35,149 nucleotides of DNA from an uncultured Prochlorococcus sp. (GTDB taxonomy: Bacteria; Cyanobacteriota; Cyanobacteriia; PCC-6307; Cyanobiaceae), in assembly GCA_902536775.1 (NCBI GenBank), contig CACAYX010000011.1, positions 1 to 35,149 of the forward strand, read 5' to 3'. Position 1 is the first letter of the stretch. Each line of letters opens with the position of its first letter. Below, one piece after another: positions 32,372 to 35,149 of this stretch. Made by a program: the position numbers and the translations under genes. The notes beneath the pieces were generated by a model, which was given only the letters and a program-made list of their open reading frames with translations, was not told the origin of the DNA and searched no databases.

Positions 32372-33324
32372 GATTTAATACAAGTAATAAATCTTATTTT
32401 AAATTCCTTAAAAAAATTAATTTTGGTGGTTTAAAGAGTATTTTCTTTATTTCAAGCTTGTCATATTTTTGCATCTATTTTTTTGATAATATTGATCAAT
32501 TTTCTTTTGATATTAATTTAGAAAGAGATGGAATAAATCTATCTTTATCATTTTTATTTTGTGTTTTAAGTATTTACCTTAATGCTTATGCATGGAAATA
32601 TATAGTTAAATGGTTTGGGAAAGAATTAAAAAGTAATAATCTAGTCTCTTTTTATGTTTTAACAAATATTCTTAAATACGTTCCAGGAGGGGTTTGGCAT
32701 TTTGTTGAAAGATTTAATTTTATAAAAAAAATAAGTAATTCTCAGATTGCTTTGTATTCGACACTTGTAGAACCTTATTTTATGTTGAGTGCATCTTTTC
32801 TCTTGGCATCGCTGGGATTAGTTTTTTTCCCACTTTATTTTTTCTTAATTTTTCCCTTAGTATTCTTAAATAGGAAATTAATTTATCTTGTATTAAAAAG
32901 AATAGGGTCTCTTAAGGGAAAAGTATTTGAGGCTTTGAGACTTCCAAATTCACAGAACAAATTTGAAGAGAGAATAAATATAATTTCTTTTTTCCCTACT
33001 AGAGCTTTATTCCTTGAAATTGGCTTTGTTTTATCTAAATTTATTGGTTTTTATATTTGCTTAAATACTTTTTATACAAGTAATACTCTGAACAGCATAT
33101 TTTTATTAGTAATCTTTTCTTTATCGTGGTCTTTAGGCTTGATAGTACCAACAGCTCCAGGAGGAGTGGGCGTTTTTGAAGCTTGCTTCCTTTTTTTTGT
33201 TGGCAAAAGTATTCCGCAAAATATAATTCTCATTACCTTAATTTATTTTAGGGTCATATCAACTTCGGCTGATTTGTTGTTAAGCCTCCCTTTTTTAATA
33301 AGAAAACTGTCTAAAAGAATTTAG
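32368..33324 (+). CDS. flippase/lysylphosphatidylglycerol-synthase-like membrane protein
   Basis: The 318-aa protein is strongly hydrophobic, with about eight membrane segments, and matches the transmembrane domain seen in UPF0104/LPG synthase and glycosyltransferase-associated flippases. Telltale pieces are NAYAWKYIVKWFG, YVPGGVWHFVERF near residue 110, and the late SLGLIVPTAPGGVGVFEACFLFFVG. The cytosolic aminoacyl-transfer domain of true LPG synthases is absent. The gene overlaps larC by 4 nt, a link of unclear meaning, and overlaps the iron permease gene by 4 nt at its 3' end. Confidence 0.78.
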   Translation: MRFNTSNKSYFKFLKKINFGGLKSIFFISSLSYFCIYFFDNIDQFSFDINLERDGINLSLSFLFCVLSIYLNAYAWKYIVKWFGKELKSNNLVSFYVLTNILKYVPGGVWHFVERFNFIKKISNSQIALYSTLVEPYFMLSASFLLASLGLVFFPLYFFLIFPLVFLNRKLIYLVLKRIGSLKGKVFEALRLPNSQNKFEERINIISFFPTRALFLEIGFVLSKFIGFYICLNTFYTSNTLNSIFLLVIFSLSWSLGLIVPTAPGGVGVFEACFLFFVGKSIPQNIILITLIYFRVISTSADLLLSLPFLIRKLSKRI

Positions 33325-34859
33325 TTTTTTTTCTCTAAACTTGGTATCAATGTAATTGATGCAATAAGGCCTAAAGTCATGACGAGAATGGCTGGTAATA
33401 TTGCCTCTACCATTCTTTCATCTCCAGCATATTGATATATTCTCACAGATAATGTATCAAAATCGAATGGTCTTAAAATAAAGGTAATGGGTAATTCTTT
33501 TATCGTGTCTACAAAAACTAAAAGTGAACCAACGAATATTGGTCCCTTGAGAAGAGGGAGATGAATACTTTTGATGATTCCCAGCCAATCCTCTCCTAGT
33601 CCAAGTGCTGCTTCATCAAGACTAGGAGAGATTCTCTCAAGACTTGAATCAATAGAACCCTTAGAAATAGTTAGAAATCTGACAAGATAACCCCAAATAA
33701 GTAAGCAAATTGCAATGAAATTAAATTTTGAAGAAGAAATGCTTATTAAAGACAAAGCTAATACAGTGCCTGGAATTGCGTAACCTATTCCCGCAAGATT
33801 TGTTATTAGTCCTAGCAATAAGCTTTTATTTGGACGTCTGGCTAATGAAATTATTAAGGAGAATATCATTGTTATTAATGCAGTAAATAATCCTAGGCCT
33901 ATGGTTCTGAATGATAGGGCAAGTAAGTCTATAGATAACCCTTTTTGAATTTGATCGATATTGAGCAGAACCCAAAAACATGGAATCCCAAAAGAGAAAA
34001 TTGGAGGAAATAAAGATATGATAATTGCTAAAAAAGCTCTAGTTTTTTTTAATACCCACCCTTGAGAATCTTTTGATGCAGGATTTTCACTCCACCTCTT
34101 TGATTTTCTTCTCGAAAATTTTTCAAAAATAATTAAAGTGAAAATTATTAATAAGGCTACCAAAGATAGTCCAATAGCACTTTTTGGATTTCCCTCAATT
34201 ATCCAATTTTCCGCTATACCTGTAGAAATACTTGGAATATTTAACAATGCAAATGTACCTAACTCATTCATTACTTCCATGCACATTAAACTTATTCCTG
34301 TTATTAGTGCTGGTAACGCCATTGGAAAAGCGACTTTAAAGAAGCTCATCCATGGCCCAACTCCTAATCCTCTACTGGCATTTATTTGATTAACTCCAAA
34401 TTTATTAAAACTTTCGTTGGCAAGAATAAATACATATGGATATGTTGAAATTGAAAGTATTAATACTCCCCACCATAATCCAGTTACTTGATACCCAAAA
34501 ATACTTCCTAAATCCTGTAAAACAGCTGTAATTAAGTATGCTGGGGCGGCTAATGGAACTAGCTGACAAATACGGAGAGTTTTTCTGAACTTAAAATTAC
34601 AATTTGAAAGTAACCATCCATTCAAGGTGCCTAATCCTCCCCCAAACAGACTTGTCAATACTAAAACTTTTAAAGTTTCTAATACCTCTTCTACTCCAGC
34701 AATACCTAATGAAAAATTCCCACTTAAAACATATTGAACCCCTTCAAATAGAAAATTTGAAATTGGAATGATTACTAAGAGTGCAACAATAAACGAAGTA
34801 AAATAAAAAAGTTTTAATTCTGCTATTGCTTTTTTAAATCCTTTAATAAGTATTTTCAA
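33321..34859 (-). CDS. iron(III) ABC transporter permease, fused double domain (FutB/FbpB type)
   Basis: The 512-aa permease is a tandem of two binding-protein-dependent transport domains, with about 12 membrane helices. Each half carries the EAA-type cytosolic loop: NASRGLGVGPWMSFFKVAFPMALPAL in the first and EAALGLGEDWLGIIKSIHLPLLKGPI in the second. This doubled form is characteristic of ferric-iron permeases (FutB, FbpB, SfuB), distinguishing them from sulphate or spermidine systems. The binding protein and ATPase genes are not in the window. The CobW gene lies 28 nt upstream on the same strand, and the two might be co-transcribed. Thiamine permease ThiP has the same layout, which keeps the substrate inferred. 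Confidence 0.88.
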   Translation of the reverse strand: MKILIKGFKKAIAELKLFYFTSFIVALLVIIPISNFLFEGVQYVLSGNFSLGIAGVEEVLETLKVLVLTSLFGGGLGTLNGWLLSNCNFKFRKTLRICQLVPLAAPAYLITAVLQDLGSIFGYQVTGLWWGVLILSISTYPYVFILANESFNKFGVNQINASRGLGVGPWMSFFKVAFPMALPALITGISLMCMEVMNELGTFALLNIPSISTGIAENWIIEGNPKSAIGLSLVALLIIFTLIIFEKFSRRKSKRWSENPASKDSQGWVLKKTRAFLAIIISLFPPIFSFGIPCFWVLLNIDQIQKGLSIDLLALSFRTIGLGLFTALITMIFSLIISLARRPNKSLLLGLITNLAGIGYAIPGTVLALSLISISSSKFNFIAICLLIWGYLVRFLTISKGSIDSSLERISPSLDEAALGLGEDWLGIIKSIHLPLLKGPIFVGSLLVFVDTIKELPITFILRPFDFDTLSVRIYQYAGDERMVEAILPAILVMTLGLIASITLIPSLEKKN

Positions 34860-34887
34860 AAATTAATTAAACCCTAATATGTATACT

Positions 34888-35149
34888 CTAATCTGTTCTA
34901 AATCTACATGATGAAAGTTGATTCTTAATAGTTTGATGATCTAAGTTTTTCCCTATTAAAACTATCTTGTTAGATTTTTCTTTTGTCCACTCTTCATCAT
35001 CTAGAGAAAATCGTTTTCCAGATAGGTGAAAAATGTGTTTCCTCTCACTTTCCATAAACCATAATATTCCTTTCGCCCTAAATACATTTTGTGAGATTTG
35101 ATTATCTAAAAAATATTGAAACTTCCTTAAGGAGAATGGTTCAAATGTC
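34888..35149 (-). CDS. CobW-family metallochaperone GTPase, C-terminal domain (partial)
   Basis: The window holds only the last 86 codons (reading from 35148 on the minus strand), and the GTPase domain lies beyond the end. The sequence matches the CobW_C domain, with PFSLRKFQYFLDNQ, then NVFRAKGILWFMESERKHIFHLSGKRFSL, and a C-terminal IVLIGKNLDHQTIKNQL helix-strand. CobW/YjiA/ZNG1 proteins deliver zinc or cobalt to client enzymes. It ends with a TAG stop at 34888-34890, 28 nt before the iron permease gene. The subfamily cannot be decided without the N-terminal domain. Confidence 0.85.
   Translation of the reverse strand, partial: TFEPFSLRKFQYFLDNQISQNVFRAKGILWFMESERKHIFHLSGKRFSLDDEEWTKEKSNKIVLIGKNLDHQTIKNQLSSCRFRTD

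Overview
This AT-rich window (roughly 30% G+C by eye) looks like a core-genome segment of a high-light-adapted Prochlorococcus. The evidence is oxygenic-photosynthesis genes (psaF, psaJ, petC, petA, an hli gene), very short intergenic gaps, a stand-alone groEL with a Gly/Met tail, an iron(III) ABC permease, and the marine-picocyanobacterial hyper-conserved protein PSHCP between tRNA genes and beside rplS and gltX. Clade assignment is inference. I see no insertion sequence, integrase, CRISPR array or prophage, and no gene-free stretch longer than 300 bases. The largest gap is 29019-29244, upstream of hemL.

Layout. 1-1587: end of an ABC ATPase, its ABC-2 permease and a small repeat-bearing protein. 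1591-6948: groEL, a tiny membrane protein, fabG, ispD (isoprenoid precursors), an LD-carboxypeptidase and ubiA (quinone side-chain attachment). 7053-8648: ppx. 8641-12337 (minus): a likely petC-petA-lgt-cobM-HTH operon joining electron transport, lipoprotein maturation, corrinoid synthesis and a RodZ-like membrane protein. 12461-15577: a DUF3067 gene, tatC, an 86-aa membrane protein and an RqcH/NFACT gene. 15651-19634: gmk, psaJ/psaF, tsaD, hli and a Na+/H+ antiporter. 19626-22474 (minus): a translation cluster of a small PepSY-type membrane gene, rplS, tRNA-Trp, PSHCP, tRNA-Asp and gltX. 22570-27641: map, an SDR gene, a BioD-like/DRTGG protein, a DprA-like Rossmann protein, a YajQ protein, a 69-aa unknown and a prohibitin-type SPFH protein. 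27717-30090 (minus): hemL and xth. 30163-35149: two unknown proteins, larC overlapping a flippase-like membrane protein, a double-domain iron permease and the C-terminal end of a CobW-family metallochaperone.

Functional links. GltX makes Glu-tRNA, which feeds protein synthesis and the C5 tetrapyrrole route in which HemL acts. CobM makes corrinoid. IspD and UbiA serve isoprenoids and quinones. PetA, PetC, PsaF, PsaJ and Hli are thylakoid components. TatC is the usual export route for the Rieske protein. Ten convergent gene pairs occur, nine of them spaced by 14 nt or less or overlapping, so almost no room exists for conventional terminators. Three genes too short for usual ORF cut-offs were found by reading the sequence: 3467-3646, psaJ (16220-16354) and hli (18088-18264). 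I found no clearly undescribed multi-gene system. The best candidates for follow-up are the PSHCP/tRNA cluster, two adjacent genes with independent in-frame tandem repeats, and an RqcH with an altered Asp-Arg motif.
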